This document shows positions 1 to 8,618 of a stretch of 64,000 nucleotides of DNA, in pieces (positions within the stretch are counted from its first letter, which is position 1; each line of letters begins with the position of its first letter). Under the pieces are notes generated by a model. It was not told the origin of the DNA, made no database searches, and saw only the letters and a list, made by a program, of their open reading frames with translations. The position numbers and the translations under genes are program-made. The stretch is from Ignavibacteriales bacterium (GTDB lineage: Bacteria; Bacteroidota; Ignavibacteria; Ignavibacteriales; Melioribacteraceae), in the NCBI GenBank assembly GCA_026390795.1, contig JAPLFG010000003.1, forward strand, positions 1,178,001 through 1,242,000, in the 5' to 3' direction.

Positions 1-1767
1 GTCAAGATTAACACCGTACTCTTTTCCGGTATAAGATATTTCACTCACTAAGTTAAGACCGGATTTAAATGAATAAGAAGGAATCAGAGAAATCAACTGT
101 TCGGGTCTGTATTCAAGTATATCGGATGCTGCCTTGTCGGATCTGTCTTTTGCTGAAAGAAATGTATAGCTAAAATTAATTATGAAATTTTCTATCTGAT
201 AATCTGCCGTAAATTCAAAACCGGATAAAACAGCTTTCCCTATATTTTGGAATTGCTTTAATCCGTCGTTTACCGAAACCTCTTGAATCAAATTTTTAAT
301 ATCAGAATAAAAAACTGTCAGCCCGATATTATTCTGTTTAGAATAAATGCATGAAATTCCAATTTCTGCATTCAAGCTTTGTTCCGGCTTCAGATACAGA
401 TTAGAAACATAGCGTCCTATTGTCTCGCTATAAAATTCCTTTAGATTTGGAAACCGGCTTTTGCTAGCAAGATTTGCATGAACACTTATCATCTCATTTG
501 GTTTATAATTTACACCAAAGTTTTCATTAAAAATAGAAGTTGATGATCGAAGTTCTCCTCCGTTTGCATAAACCGGTTTTAAGAAATTAATACCGGCACC
601 GGCTACAATAAATAAATTATTACCAATTTGAAGATCCTGTTCAGCGGCTAAACTTAAATTATCTGCTTCGTACTCTTTGAATCCCTGGTTGAAATTTCCC
701 TCCTCTTTATGAACATCTTTTCTGTATGAAAGAGATAATCTTGTTAATCCTGCCTGTTCTATATTAAAAGAAGAAGATAAATTTATGCCGAGAGAATGGT
801 CATCATAAGTTGAGCGAAATGCGTAAGGTTTCAATTGTGTTTTAAAGTTCGCGTCATCATAAGAATCTAGAATATTTTTAAATTGTTCGAAAAACAGATT
901 TCCTTTTATTTCAAAATCTTTTTCTACGGTTGTTTTAAACATCAGATTATTGATACTCTTTTTCCAATCGCTAAATCTCCAATAACGCGGCTTCGAAGTA
1001 TATATATCTGTTGGAATCCCCTTTTCGTTGTCTATTAGCATAAGGGTATAAGCTAAATCAATATTAAGAAAATCAGTAACACCAAGTTTTAACATACCGC
1101 CGCGGTTTTCAAATTGACTGTTCTTTCTCTCTCCTCCGTTTTCATTTTTTGCTGATGAAAAAGTTTTTGGAAGATCAAACCCGCCCGATTTTGAAAACGT
1201 TCCGTTCAATGAATAGAAAATTTTATCTATTATGCCATTTAGACCTACTGATTCTTTATTTCCAAATCCGTATTCCAGATTAACATCTACTTCTAGCGGA
1301 CGGTCGCTCGTTTTGGATAGAAGGTTTATGGTTCCACCCATCGAATTGGTTCCGTAAAGTAAAGAAGGCATTCCCTTACTAATTGTAATTTTTTCGATTG
1401 CATTAATCGGAATGTTGCTTAAATCAACTAGTCCGTCGTATGGCTGATAAATAGGAACACCGTCAATAAATATTGCGATTTCTCTTTGATCGAAACCGCG
1501 TAAATAAATTTTTGATTCGTTTTTCGAAGATGTTGATACATAAACCCCAGGATTATTCGCTACTGCCTTTGATAAATCAGTTCCGCCAGTAGATTCTATT
1601 CTGTCAAGATAGATATCAAATACACTTGATGATTTTATTATGTTACTCTGTTGAGAGGTTACGATTATTTCGCCCAGATTGTAAATCTTTAGCGAATCTG
1701 TTTTCACTTGTGAATAAATTTGTGGTGTAATTAACCAAGAGAGGATTAAACCGTAAATAATTTTCAT
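1..1767 (-). CDS. TonB-dependent outer-membrane receptor, C-terminus cut by window edge
   Basis: Read in reverse from an ATG at 1767, this frame stays open to the first base of the window (589 codons seen, no stop). It starts with a signal peptide (MKIIYGLILSWLITPQIYSQ) followed by a TonB plug: GEIIVTSQ, a YLRGFDQREIAIFIDGVPI stretch, LVDLSNIPINAIEKI, and the SLLYGTNSMGGTINL end of the plug. The remainder alternates polar and aromatic residues like a 22-strand barrel. The plug resembles those of vitamin B12 or metal receptors, but the substrate cannot be read from sequence. It lies downstream of, and in the same direction as, the polyferredoxin at 1921-3024. Copper uptake for the neighbouring copper nitrite reductase is an inference only. 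About 50-100 C-terminal residues are probably missing. Confidence 0.9.
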   Translation of the reverse strand, partial: MKIIYGLILSWLITPQIYSQVKTDSLKIYNLGEIIVTSQQSNIIKSSSVFDIYLDRIESTGGTDLSKAVANNPGVYVSTSSKNESKIYLRGFDQREIAIFIDGVPIYQPYDGLVDLSNIPINAIEKITISKGMPSLLYGTNSMGGTINLLSKTSDRPLEVDVNLEYGFGNKESVGLNGIIDKIFYSLNGTFSKSGGFDLPKTFSSAKNENGGERKNSQFENRGGMLKLGVTDFLNIDLAYTLMLIDNEKGIPTDIYTSKPRYWRFSDWKKSINNLMFKTTVEKDFEIKGNLFFEQFKNILDSYDDANFKTQLKPYAFRSTYDDHSLGINLSSSFNIEQAGLTRLSLSYRKDVHKEEGNFNQGFKEYEADNLSLAAEQDLQIGNNLFIVAGAGINFLKPVYANGGELRSSTSIFNENFGVNYKPNEMISVHANLASKSRFPNLKEFYSETIGRYVSNLYLKPEQSLNAEIGISCIYSKQNNIGLTVFYSDIKNLIQEVSVNDGLKQFQNIGKAVLSGFEFTADYQIENFIINFSYTFLSAKDRSDKAASDILEYRPEQLISLIPSYSFKSGLNLVSEISYTGKEYGVNLD

Positions 1768-1818
1768 TGGTTCATTCAATAATGGCTCGAAATATCCGAA
1801 GTATGTTTTTGTTATTGG

Positions 1819-1837
1819 TGATACGATTTCACTATCA
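1819..1837. promoter_or_regulatory. Inverted repeat upstream of the TonB receptor
   Basis: TGATA and TATCA half-sites separated by 9 bases lie about 52 bases upstream of the receptor start codon, where an operator would be expected. The spacing does not match the FNR/CRP class (TTGAT-N4-ATCAA), so no regulator can be named. It may be chance in AT-rich DNA. Confidence 0.25.
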
Positions 1838-1864
1838 AACGATAAGAGTGATTAATCCCGACCT

Positions 1865-1885
1865 CAAAATAATAAAATTATTTTG
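1865..1885. repeat. Perfect 9-bp inverted repeat between polyferredoxin and TonB receptor
   Basis: CAAAATAAT and ATTATTTTG flank a 3-base AAA spacer. The site lies 36 bases past the stop of the leftward polyferredoxin gene and upstream of the receptor gene. It could be a weak terminator or an operator. There is no GC-rich stem and no following U-run on the minus strand, so termination would be inefficient. Confidence 0.35.
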
Positions 1886-1920
1886 CCGGAATGCGAAAGA
1901 CTTATAATGAATCAATTTCT

Positions 1921-3024
1921 CTAATTGACTTTTTCTTCGACTTTAACTTTTCCTTGTTGAGTAGACTTATTAAGTTCTTCAAATTCGGAAGGACTTGTAG
2001 GATGCCCTATAGCGTCTAATTTTTTGTGTATAATCAAGTATTCATCTTTCGAGACTTTATTCTGCCAATTTCCGCTTAGCATACCAATTCCGGTTATCGC
2101 AATAAAAATTAATATCACACCCGCAGCAATAAATTTTTTCGAAACCTTTTTTCGGTTAAATATATTTTTTACTTCAAGAGTATTTTCTACTGGACACACA
2201 TCTACACAGCTCAAACACGAAGTACATTCATCCGAACGAACAGTAATAACCTTATCAACTTTTATAAATGAGGGACAAGCTTTTGCACACAATCCGCAAT
2301 CAATACAACTCGCTGAATTTCTTTTTATTTTATTCGGACTCAGAAATCCAACCAGCCCAAGCAGTGCACCGTAGGGACATAAATACCGGCACCAGAAATT
2401 TCTTATAAGTATTGATAGCATGAATAAAACGCCAATTACAATCAAAGAAAACCTGGAAATATTTGCAAAGAAGTAATACATTTTAACATCTGCAGCAATA
2501 TTGTATGTGTCGCTTAAGAAAAACGCTAGCGCAGTTTCTGTCATAGAAAAAATCGCGAAAGCAAAGAATGCGAGAAGTAAATATTTAACCATCCGTAATG
2601 GATAATCAATAAACCTTGGAAGTTTTATTCTGCGTTTAAAAAGTTTCTTCCATATTTTATCTCCAAAGTCCCCAACCAGTTCAGAAATAAAACCTACCGG
2701 ACACATCCAGCTGCAGAAAGCTTTTCCAAATACCAATGAAACTCCGGCAATAGCGAGAAAAATAAAAAAACCTGCCGGATGAACATTATGCACTTGCCCT
2801 GTTTGAATGAAATACACAACACTCATAAGTGAACTGATTGGTAAAAATCCTTCTACGCCGGGAGGTCTCTGGTGAAAAACACCCGATCCATGAGATTCTA
2901 GATAGGATACAAATTGTGAAAACTCAATTCCAATCCAGATGCAGAGAAGTGCAAAGATGATTTGAACAGCAAATCTGATCTTCTGGATGGGCTTGTCCAT
3001 ATTCTTTATATACTTTGAACTCAT
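1921..3024 (-). CDS. Membrane polyferredoxin, NapH/NosR/YccM-like 4Fe-4S protein
   Basis: The 367-residue protein carries two cysteine pairs of the NapH/NosR type (C104-x3-C108-P and C212-x3-C216-P) and two ferredoxin-type 4Fe-4S motifs (C240/C243/C246/C250 and C267/C270/C273/C277). Hydrophobic segments lie near residues 19-38, 85-103, 145-170, 190-207 and 297-315. Proteins of this family pass electrons from the quinol pool through the inner membrane to periplasmic reductases. In nos clusters such a protein (NosH or the C-terminal half of NosR) serves nitrous oxide reductase. The neighbouring denitrification genes fit that role, but no nosZ is visible in this window. The ATG at 3024 faces away from the ferredoxin at 3139, so both share a short divergent promoter region. 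Confidence 0.85.
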   Translation of the reverse strand: MSSKYIKNMDKPIQKIRFAVQIIFALLCIWIGIEFSQFVSYLESHGSGVFHQRPPGVEGFLPISSLMSVVYFIQTGQVHNVHPAGFFIFLAIAGVSLVFGKAFCSWMCPVGFISELVGDFGDKIWKKLFKRRIKLPRFIDYPLRMVKYLLLAFFAFAIFSMTETALAFFLSDTYNIAADVKMYYFFANISRFSLIVIGVLFMLSILIRNFWCRYLCPYGALLGLVGFLSPNKIKRNSASCIDCGLCAKACPSFIKVDKVITVRSDECTSCLSCVDVCPVENTLEVKNIFNRKKVSKKFIAAGVILIFIAITGIGMLSGNWQNKVSKDEYLIIHKKLDAIGHPTSPSEFEELNKSTQQGKVKVEEKVN

Positions 3025-3138
3025 TCTATTACTTTCAATTTACTTAACAATTTTTCTAACAACCCCTTTTTGAATAAAGAAAAAATCTTTCTATATTAAT
3101 ATCAGAAAAAAAACTCTGTTTATCAAGTGGGTAATAAA

Positions 3139-3981
3139 ATGCTTAGAAAAATCATAAAAATTGATGAAGAAAAGTGCGATGGTTGCGGAAATTGCGTTCC
3201 GGAATGCCATGAAGGTGCATTGCAGATTATAGACGGTAAAGCACGTTTGATCAGCGATCTCTTTTGTGATGGACTTGGAGCCTGTCTTGGAAACTGCCCT
3301 CTCGAAGCATTAACTGTCGAGGAGCGTGAAGCGGAACCTTACGATGAAAAGAAAGTAATGAAATATATTGCCGCCGGAGGAACAAACGTAATTAAAGCCC
3401 ACCTTGTACATCTCCGTAATCATCAAGAATTTGAATACCTAACACTCGCTCTTGAATATTTACGCGACAACAAAATTGAAAATCCCATCTCTTCAAATGA
3501 ACTTGAAGAAAATAAATCTCATCGCGGCTGTCCCGGTTCTCAAGAGATGAGTATTGAAAACATTGACGATAATGAAGATGGGAATGATTCCCGTGTTTCT
3601 CATTTAAGGCAGTGGCCGATACAGTTTCATCTTGTTTCACCGAACGCGGCATATTACAGAAATTCCGATTTCTTACTTGCAGCAGACTGCTGCGGATTTG
3701 TTTATCCCGATTTCCAAAAAGATTTCTTGAAAAGAAAATCACTTGCAATCGCATGCCCAAAGCTTGATTCCAATAAACAAGTCTATCTTGAAAAATTAGT
3801 AACAATGATTAACGAATCAAATCTAAAATCGATAACCGTATTAATAATGCAAGTACCTTGTTGCGGCGGTCTTGTACAGTTGGTTCAGCAAGCGATTGAC
3901 ATTTCTAATAGTAAGATTCCTACAATAATTACAATTTTGAGTCATACCGGAGAAATTTTACAAACCTCTAAATTGAATTGA
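3139..3981 (+). CDS. Cytoplasmic 4Fe-4S ferredoxin-domain protein with extra Cys pairs
   Basis: The N-terminus has a classic ferredoxin motif C13-x2-C16-x2-C19-x3-C23 and a second, irregular set C43-x5-C49-x3-C53. It belongs to the uncharacterised ferredoxin family with a MxRKIIKIDEEKC start. The C-terminal half adds paired cysteines at 184/185, 206 and 241/242 (ADCCGF, IACPK, VPCCGG), suggesting further metal or redox sites. No signal peptide or membrane segment is seen. A GTG at 3127 is in frame, but the ATG at 3139 is preferred because an AGTGGG lies 7 bases before it and relatives begin at that methionine. The role is probably cytoplasmic electron transfer. Its position next to the polyferredoxin and nirK suggests a link to nitrogen-oxide metabolism, but this is not proven. 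Confidence 0.85.
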   Translation: MLRKIIKIDEEKCDGCGNCVPECHEGALQIIDGKARLISDLFCDGLGACLGNCPLEALTVEEREAEPYDEKKVMKYIAAGGTNVIKAHLVHLRNHQEFEYLTLALEYLRDNKIENPISSNELEENKSHRGCPGSQEMSIENIDDNEDGNDSRVSHLRQWPIQFHLVSPNAAYYRNSDFLLAADCCGFVYPDFQKDFLKRKSLAIACPKLDSNKQVYLEKLVTMINESNLKSITVLIMQVPCCGGLVQLVQQAIDISNSKIPTIITILSHTGEILQTSKLN

Positions 3982-4233
3982 CCCCCAGCCGTTAGACTAC
4001 ATATTGAGTTTCTGAACTATTAAGCCCTAGCAGTACCTTCCCTCCAAATCGGACAAAGAGGACACGTTAAAAATATAACTTGACAGATCGTCCGAGTTCA
4101 ATTAACTTGTAATCGGAATTAAAATTCCTTTATCAAACAAAAGGATTTGAGCAACAAATCCCGAAAATAAAATAAATATTTTTTTGCAGTATAATAAGAC
4201 AAGACGTTCTCTTTATTTTGAAAGGATCAAAGT
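3982..4233. promoter_or_regulatory. Intergenic region upstream of nirK
   Basis: These 252 bases probably contain the nirK promoter. A TATAAT hexamer lies at 4190-4195, about 39 bases before the start codon, and an AAAGGA ribosome site precedes the ATG. No FNR/DNR-type palindrome (TTGAT-N4-ATCAA) and no hairpin terminator for the ferredoxin gene were found. Confidence 0.35.
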
Positions 4234-5760
4234 ATGAAATCAGCAATTGTTACACTTAGACTACTTTTAATAATTGTATTGTCAACCCTAATAATGAGTT
4301 GTGACAGTGAATCCTCAGATCAAATAATCGGAGAAGAGCATGCGCAACTAACTCAAGCACCTTATGTCCCACCGGCAATTACAAGGAAACATCCGACAAA
4401 AGTTATTGTTGATCTGGAAGTGCGGGAAGTTATAAAGCAACTTTCTGATGGAGTTGATTATGTTTTTTGGACTTTCGGCGGCGATGTACCTGGAAGTTTT
4501 ATTCGAGTCCGCGAAGGAGATTTAATTGAATTTCATCTTCACAATCATCCGCTCAATAAACTTCCTCACAATATTGATCTGCATGCCGTAACCGGACCTG
4601 GAGGAGGGGCAACATCTTCTTTTACGGCTCCAGGACATACATCAATTTTTTCATTCACAGTAAAAAATCCCGGACTATTTGTTTATCACTGCGCCACGGC
4701 TCCGGTTGGAATGCACATCGCAAATGGAATGTACGGTTTAATATTAGTTGAACCGAAAGAAGGATTGCCGCCAGTTGACCGCGAATATTACATAATGCAG
4801 AGTGAGTTTTATACAGAAGGAAATTACGGCGATGCCGGTCTGCAGCCGTTCAGTATGCAAAAAGCATTAACCGAAACACCGGATTATGTTGTATTCAACG
4901 GTTCGGTTGGTTCGTTGGTTGGCGATAAATCATTGAAAGCTAATGTCGGAGAAAAAGTTAGACTTTATATTGGAAACGGCGGACCGAATTTGATTTCATC
5001 ATTTCATGTTATTGGAGAAATTTTTGATCAGGTGTACACCGAAGGGGGAAATTATGCAACTCAAAAAAATGTTCAGACAACATTGATTCCCGCCGGAGGT
5101 TCATCAATTGTAGAATTCAAAGTCAATGTACCGGGAAATTTCATAATGGTAGATCATTCGATTTTCCGGGCATTTAATAAAGGCGCTCTTGGAATGCTGA
5201 CTGTTAGCGGAGCTGAAGATAAAACTATTTATTCGGGTAAACAGAAAGACGAACTTTATTCAGGCTCTATTTCTACTACCAGCGGGGTTAATCCTTTTAC
5301 GGGTGAATTAAGTAAGGAAAACGGAAAAGAAGGATATGCTTCGAAATACTCAGCTGGTGACAGCAAGGTTGATGAGAATCTTTTAAAGACAGCAATGGCA
5401 GAAGGATCTAAAGCCTCTTCCCCAACAGAAATGTTCAACATAGGTCAAAGCGTTTTTAATCAGAGTTGTGTTGCGTGCCATCAAGCAGATGGGAAAGGAA
5501 TTGCGAATGTATTTCCGCCGCTGGCGAATTCTGATTGGCTTAAAACCCATTCAAAAGAAGAAGCGATTAAAAATGTAATTGCCGGAAGAACAGGTGAATT
5601 GACAGTTAATAATAAAACATACAATGGCATTATGCCTCCACAAAATCTAAGCGATCTTCAGTCGGCTGCGGTTTTAACCTATGTTTATAAAAAATTTGCG
5701 GGCAAGGATGTTGCTGTCTCAGCCGAAGAAGTAAAAAAAGTTAGAGCCGCAAAGAAATAG
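4234..5760 (+). CDS. nirK: Copper nitrite reductase, lipoprotein, fused to C-terminal cytochrome c
   Basis: The enzyme reduces nitrite to nitric oxide on the periplasmic side. The signal peptide ends in a lipobox (LIMSC, C23), predicting a lipid anchor. The two cupredoxin domains keep the full metal set: type 1 copper H112, C153, H161, M166; type 2 copper H117, H152, H308; and catalytic D115 (NIDLHAV) and H258. After residue about 395 a cytochrome c domain follows with haem motif CVACH (412-416) and probable distal Met467 (GIMPPQ). At 508 residues it is longer than the roughly 340-residue classical NirK because of this fusion, which would feed electrons straight to the type 1 copper. Twelve bases separate it from the NirV-like gene, the usual nirK partner. 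Confidence 0.96.
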   Translation: MKSAIVTLRLLLIIVLSTLIMSCDSESSDQIIGEEHAQLTQAPYVPPAITRKHPTKVIVDLEVREVIKQLSDGVDYVFWTFGGDVPGSFIRVREGDLIEFHLHNHPLNKLPHNIDLHAVTGPGGGATSSFTAPGHTSIFSFTVKNPGLFVYHCATAPVGMHIANGMYGLILVEPKEGLPPVDREYYIMQSEFYTEGNYGDAGLQPFSMQKALTETPDYVVFNGSVGSLVGDKSLKANVGEKVRLYIGNGGPNLISSFHVIGEIFDQVYTEGGNYATQKNVQTTLIPAGGSSIVEFKVNVPGNFIMVDHSIFRAFNKGALGMLTVSGAEDKTIYSGKQKDELYSGSISTTSGVNPFTGELSKENGKEGYASKYSAGDSKVDENLLKTAMAEGSKASSPTEMFNIGQSVFNQSCVACHQADGKGIANVFPPLANSDWLKTHSKEEAIKNVIAGRTGELTVNNKTYNGIMPPQNLSDLQSAAVLTYVYKKFAGKDVAVSAEEVKKVRAAKK

Positions 5761-5772
5761 AATGACACGAAG

Positions 5773-6573
5773 ATGAAAATTAATAAAATCAATATCGTTT
5801 TAATCTTTTTTGTTTTGATGAGCTATTCTTCATTCGCTCAGAACAAAAAAATAAATGCTAATGAAGAGATGGTGTTTATTAAAGGCGGTATTTATACGCC
5901 ACTTTACATTTCGAAAAAAGAAGGTCCCGGAGTTGAAGTTACGCCGTTCTTCATTGATAAATACGCGGTAACAAACTCACAGTTTTTAAAGTTTGTTAAA
6001 GAGAATCCCAGATGGCAGAGATCAAAAGCAAAAAAACTTTTTGCCGATGAGAACTATTTAAGCAGCTGGAAAGACGATTTAGAATTAGGGGAAAATGTTC
6101 TGCCAAACGGTCCGGTAACGAATATTTCATGGTTTGCAGCAAAAGCCTATTGCGAGTACTACAAAAAAAGATTGCCCTCTGTGGCAGAATGGGAATTAGT
6201 GGCAAAAGCAAGCGTAAAACAAGCGGACGGATCTAAAGATCAGAACTATATCAAACAAATTTTAGAATGGTACTCACAACCGACAACTGAAAAAATTTCT
6301 CCAGTAGGTTCAAGAGGAAAAAATTATTGGGGCATCTACGATATGCACGGGTTGGTTTGGGAATGGACATCAGATTTCTTTAGTTCACTTGTCACAGGAG
6401 AATCCCGTGGTGACAGCGGATTAGAAAGAAATCTTTTTTGCGGTAGCGGATCTGTGAATGCATCCGATTTCAAAAACTACCCGGCATTCATGCGCTCTGC
6501 ATTCAGAAGCAGTTTGAAAGCAAATTACACGACGAGCAATCTCGGTTTTCGTTGTGCGAAAGATTACAAATAA
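5773..6573 (+). CDS. nirV: NirV-like formylglycine-generating-enzyme-fold protein
   Basis: An N-terminal signal peptide (MKINKINIVLIFFVLMSYSSFA) precedes a SUMF1/FGE-sulfatase domain with its hallmarks: NEEMVFIKGG start, VTNSQFLKF, VTNISWFAAKAYCEYYKKRLP, WEWTSD and the closing SNLGFRCA. NirV proteins of this fold lie next to nirK in many denitrifiers and their exact role is unsettled. The family's usual catalytic cysteine pair is not clearly kept (FCGSGS near residue 220 gives one cysteine), so true formylglycine synthesis is doubtful. It lies 12 bases after nirK and 15 before the SCO gene, so co-transcription is very likely. Confidence 0.85.
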   Translation: MKINKINIVLIFFVLMSYSSFAQNKKINANEEMVFIKGGIYTPLYISKKEGPGVEVTPFFIDKYAVTNSQFLKFVKENPRWQRSKAKKLFADENYLSSWKDDLELGENVLPNGPVTNISWFAAKAYCEYYKKRLPSVAEWELVAKASVKQADGSKDQNYIKQILEWYSQPTTEKISPVGSRGKNYWGIYDMHGLVWEWTSDFFSSLVTGESRGDSGLERNLFCGSGSVNASDFKNYPAFMRSAFRSSLKANYTTSNLGFRCAKDYK

Positions 6574-6588
6574 GAAAGGATTTACAAA

Positions 6589-7242
6589 ATGAAAAAAGCA
6601 TTAATAATTTCAGCGACTGTAAGCGTGGTTCTTCTTGGCGTTGTTCTTTATTTATTAATTGGAGTAAAAAATGTTGAAAGTGCCCCGCTTAAAGAAGTAA
6701 AACAATCATCGTCGGAAGTTAAATCATGTTGTGCAAATTTAAAAAATGATAAAGCTAATGATAATTCAATTTACCAATTGGAATCCGTTTGGAAAACCGA
6801 ATCCGGAAATAAAATTACTCTGAATAATTTAAAAGGCAAAAAACAAATAATGGCGATGATCTTTGCAAACTGCACTTATGCTTGTCCGTTAATTGTAAAC
6901 GATATGAAAAAAATTGAATCCAAAATTAAACAGAATGATGTAGACTTTCTTTTGGTCTCAATTGATTCAAAACGCGATACTCCGGAAGCATTAACTCAAT
7001 ATGCAAAGAACAACAAACTTGACATGAAACGATGGCATCTGCTAACCGGTGATGAAAACGGTATTAGCGAGCTGGCAGCTGTCTTAGGATTCAAATACAA
7101 AAAAGAACCTGACGGAAGTTTTTCACATTCAAACATTATTAATGTTTTGGATGAAAATGGAGTAGTGACATATCAGCATTTTGGACTGAATCAGGATGTT
7201 CAAGATGTAATAGAAGAAATTAATAAAAATAAGGAGCAGTAA
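6589..7242 (+). CDS. SCO1/SenC-type copper chaperone / thioredoxin-like protein
   Basis: This 217-residue protein starts with a membrane anchor (residues 4-25) followed by a thioredoxin-fold domain. The copper-binding set of SCO proteins is intact: C95-x3-C99-P (FANCTYACP) and H180 (SFSHSNI). SCO proteins deliver copper to oxidases and to copper nitrogen-oxide reductases. Here the operon position directly after nirK and nirV suggests metallation of NirK. An AAGGA ribosome site precedes the start, and its stop codon is one base from the next start. Confidence 0.93.
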   Translation: MKKALIISATVSVVLLGVVLYLLIGVKNVESAPLKEVKQSSSEVKSCCANLKNDKANDNSIYQLESVWKTESGNKITLNNLKGKKQIMAMIFANCTYACPLIVNDMKKIESKIKQNDVDFLLVSIDSKRDTPEALTQYAKNNKLDMKRWHLLTGDENGISELAAVLGFKYKKEPDGSFSHSNIINVLDENGVVTYQHFGLNQDVQDVIEEINKNKEQ

Positions 7243-7243
7243 A

Positions 7244-7996
7244 ATGAATACATTATCAGTAAAATCAACTAACGACTTTTCACTTTTGAAAGTGAAGGAC
7301 GTTGTAGCGGAGAATTTTTATGCGGTAGAGTTATTCGAAAAATTTGGAATCGATTTTTGTTGTAACGGAAACCGGTCTCTGCAGGAAGCACTTAAAGAAA
7401 AACAAATTTCAAACAACAAATTTCTTGAAGAACTTAACAAGGTAAATCAATCTATTTCGTCCGAGAGCCAGCGTTATACCGAGTGGGATTTGAATTTTCT
7501 GGCACAGTATATTGTTAACAATCACCATACATATGTAAAAAATGCAATTCCAGAGATTACCGCGCATCTTGAAAAAGTTAAGAGCGCACACGGGAAAAAA
7601 TATTCATACATTTCAGAGATTCAAAACATATTTGCTCTTGTTGCCGAAGAATTGACTAATCACATGATGAAAGAGGAGCGCATTCTCTTCCCGATCGTAA
7701 AATATTTAACGGAATCTCAAAGATTTAACGAGAAACCTAAAACCGGCGGATACGGAACAATTAAGAATCCAATCAGGCAGATGGAAGCTGAACACGTCTC
7801 TGCAGGCGGCGCAATGGAAAAGATTAGAGCTCTTACTAATAACTATTCTTTACCGGCGGATGCATGCACGACTTTCCAGGTAACATATAAAGAACTTGAC
7901 GAATTTGAGAAAGATCTGCACAAGCATGTTCATCTGGAAAACAATATTTTATTTCCACGAGCAATTGAGCTTGAAGAATTACTCTTGAAAATTTGA
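7244..7996 (+). CDS. ric: Di-iron Fe-S cluster repair protein (RIC; ScdA/YtfE/DnrN family)
   Basis: The N-terminal DUF542 domain carries the C39-C40 pair (GIDFCCNG). The hemerythrin-like domain that follows supplies histidine and glutamate ligands: H94/H95, H140 with E144 (NHMMKEERILFP), H184 (EAEH) and the C-terminal HKHVHLENNILFP block. RIC proteins repair iron-sulfur clusters damaged by NO or oxidants in the cytoplasm and are commonly induced by nitrosative stress. The length of 250 residues is slightly above the usual 220-240. The start codon is one base after the SCO stop, and its ribosome site lies within that gene's last codons, indicating tight coupling to nitrite reduction. Confidence 0.95.
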   Translation: MNTLSVKSTNDFSLLKVKDVVAENFYAVELFEKFGIDFCCNGNRSLQEALKEKQISNNKFLEELNKVNQSISSESQRYTEWDLNFLAQYIVNNHHTYVKNAIPEITAHLEKVKSAHGKKYSYISEIQNIFALVAEELTNHMMKEERILFPIVKYLTESQRFNEKPKTGGYGTIKNPIRQMEAEHVSAGGAMEKIRALTNNYSLPADACTTFQVTYKELDEFEKDLHKHVHLENNILFPRAIELEELLLKI

Positions 7997-8158
7997 GACA
8001 AATAGAAAACAAATTAATAATGTCTTCAACGGTTAAATACTTTATTAAAAACAGTATTATTTGCTATGCATGTGCTATTGTAACATTCTTGAACCAATTA
8101 AAGTACTGTGAAACGGAGTAAATAATACAATTGAAATTCTCTTTGAAAGGAATATTAA

Positions 8159-8617
8159 ATGCGTTTAGATTGGTATAAAACATCACCCGAAGGATATAAA
8201 GCAATGTTGGGCTTACAACAGGTAGTTGACCAAAACAGTCTTGACCACAAACTTCTAGAATTGGTTAAAATTAGAGCATCCCAGATTAACGGCTGTGCTC
8301 ATTGCCTTGATATGCATACAAAAGATGCAATTGCACTTGGCGAAAGCGAACAAAGAATTCACGTATTGTCTGCTTGGAAAGAGGCTCCATTTTATTCTCC
8401 GCGTGAACGCGCTGCTCTTGCATGGTGTGAAGTATTAACACTTATATCTGAATCCGGTGCACCCGAGAATATTTACAAAGAAGCTGAGAGTCTGTTTTCA
8501 CCTGAAGAATTGGTTGAATTAACATTGGCTATAGTTACAATTAATAGTTGGAACCGACTAGCAGTTGGATTTCGATCCGAAGTTGGAAATTATGTTTCGC
8601 ACCTATCAGCAAAATAA
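8159..8617 (+). CDS. Carboxymuconolactone decarboxylase / AhpD-like protein
   Basis: The 152-residue all-helical protein has the AhpD-type redox motif CAHCLDMH (Cys-x2-Cys-x3-His) near residues 46-53 and the family's SPRERAALAWCE segment. AhpD-like enzymes act as thiol peroxidases or disulfide reductases in oxidative and nitrosative defence. A GAAAGGA ribosome site precedes the ATG. It is followed after one base by the DUF488 gene, so the two form an operon. Location between RIC and NO reductase suggests a protective role during denitrification, which is an inference. Confidence 0.88.
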   Translation: MRLDWYKTSPEGYKAMLGLQQVVDQNSLDHKLLELVKIRASQINGCAHCLDMHTKDAIALGESEQRIHVLSAWKEAPFYSPRERAALAWCEVLTLISESGAPENIYKEAESLFSPEELVELTLAIVTINSWNRLAVGFRSEVGNYVSHLSAK

Positions 8618-8618
8618 T

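Noticed and set aside
1-1920. A nosZ gene in the left part of the window
   Set aside because: The leftmost frame is a TonB receptor. Any N2O reductase would have to lie outside the window.
2024-2374. A 116-codon frame on the plus strand inside the polyferredoxin gene
   Set aside because: It lies entirely antisense to a gene with intact cysteine motifs and has no ribosome site or recognisable domain.
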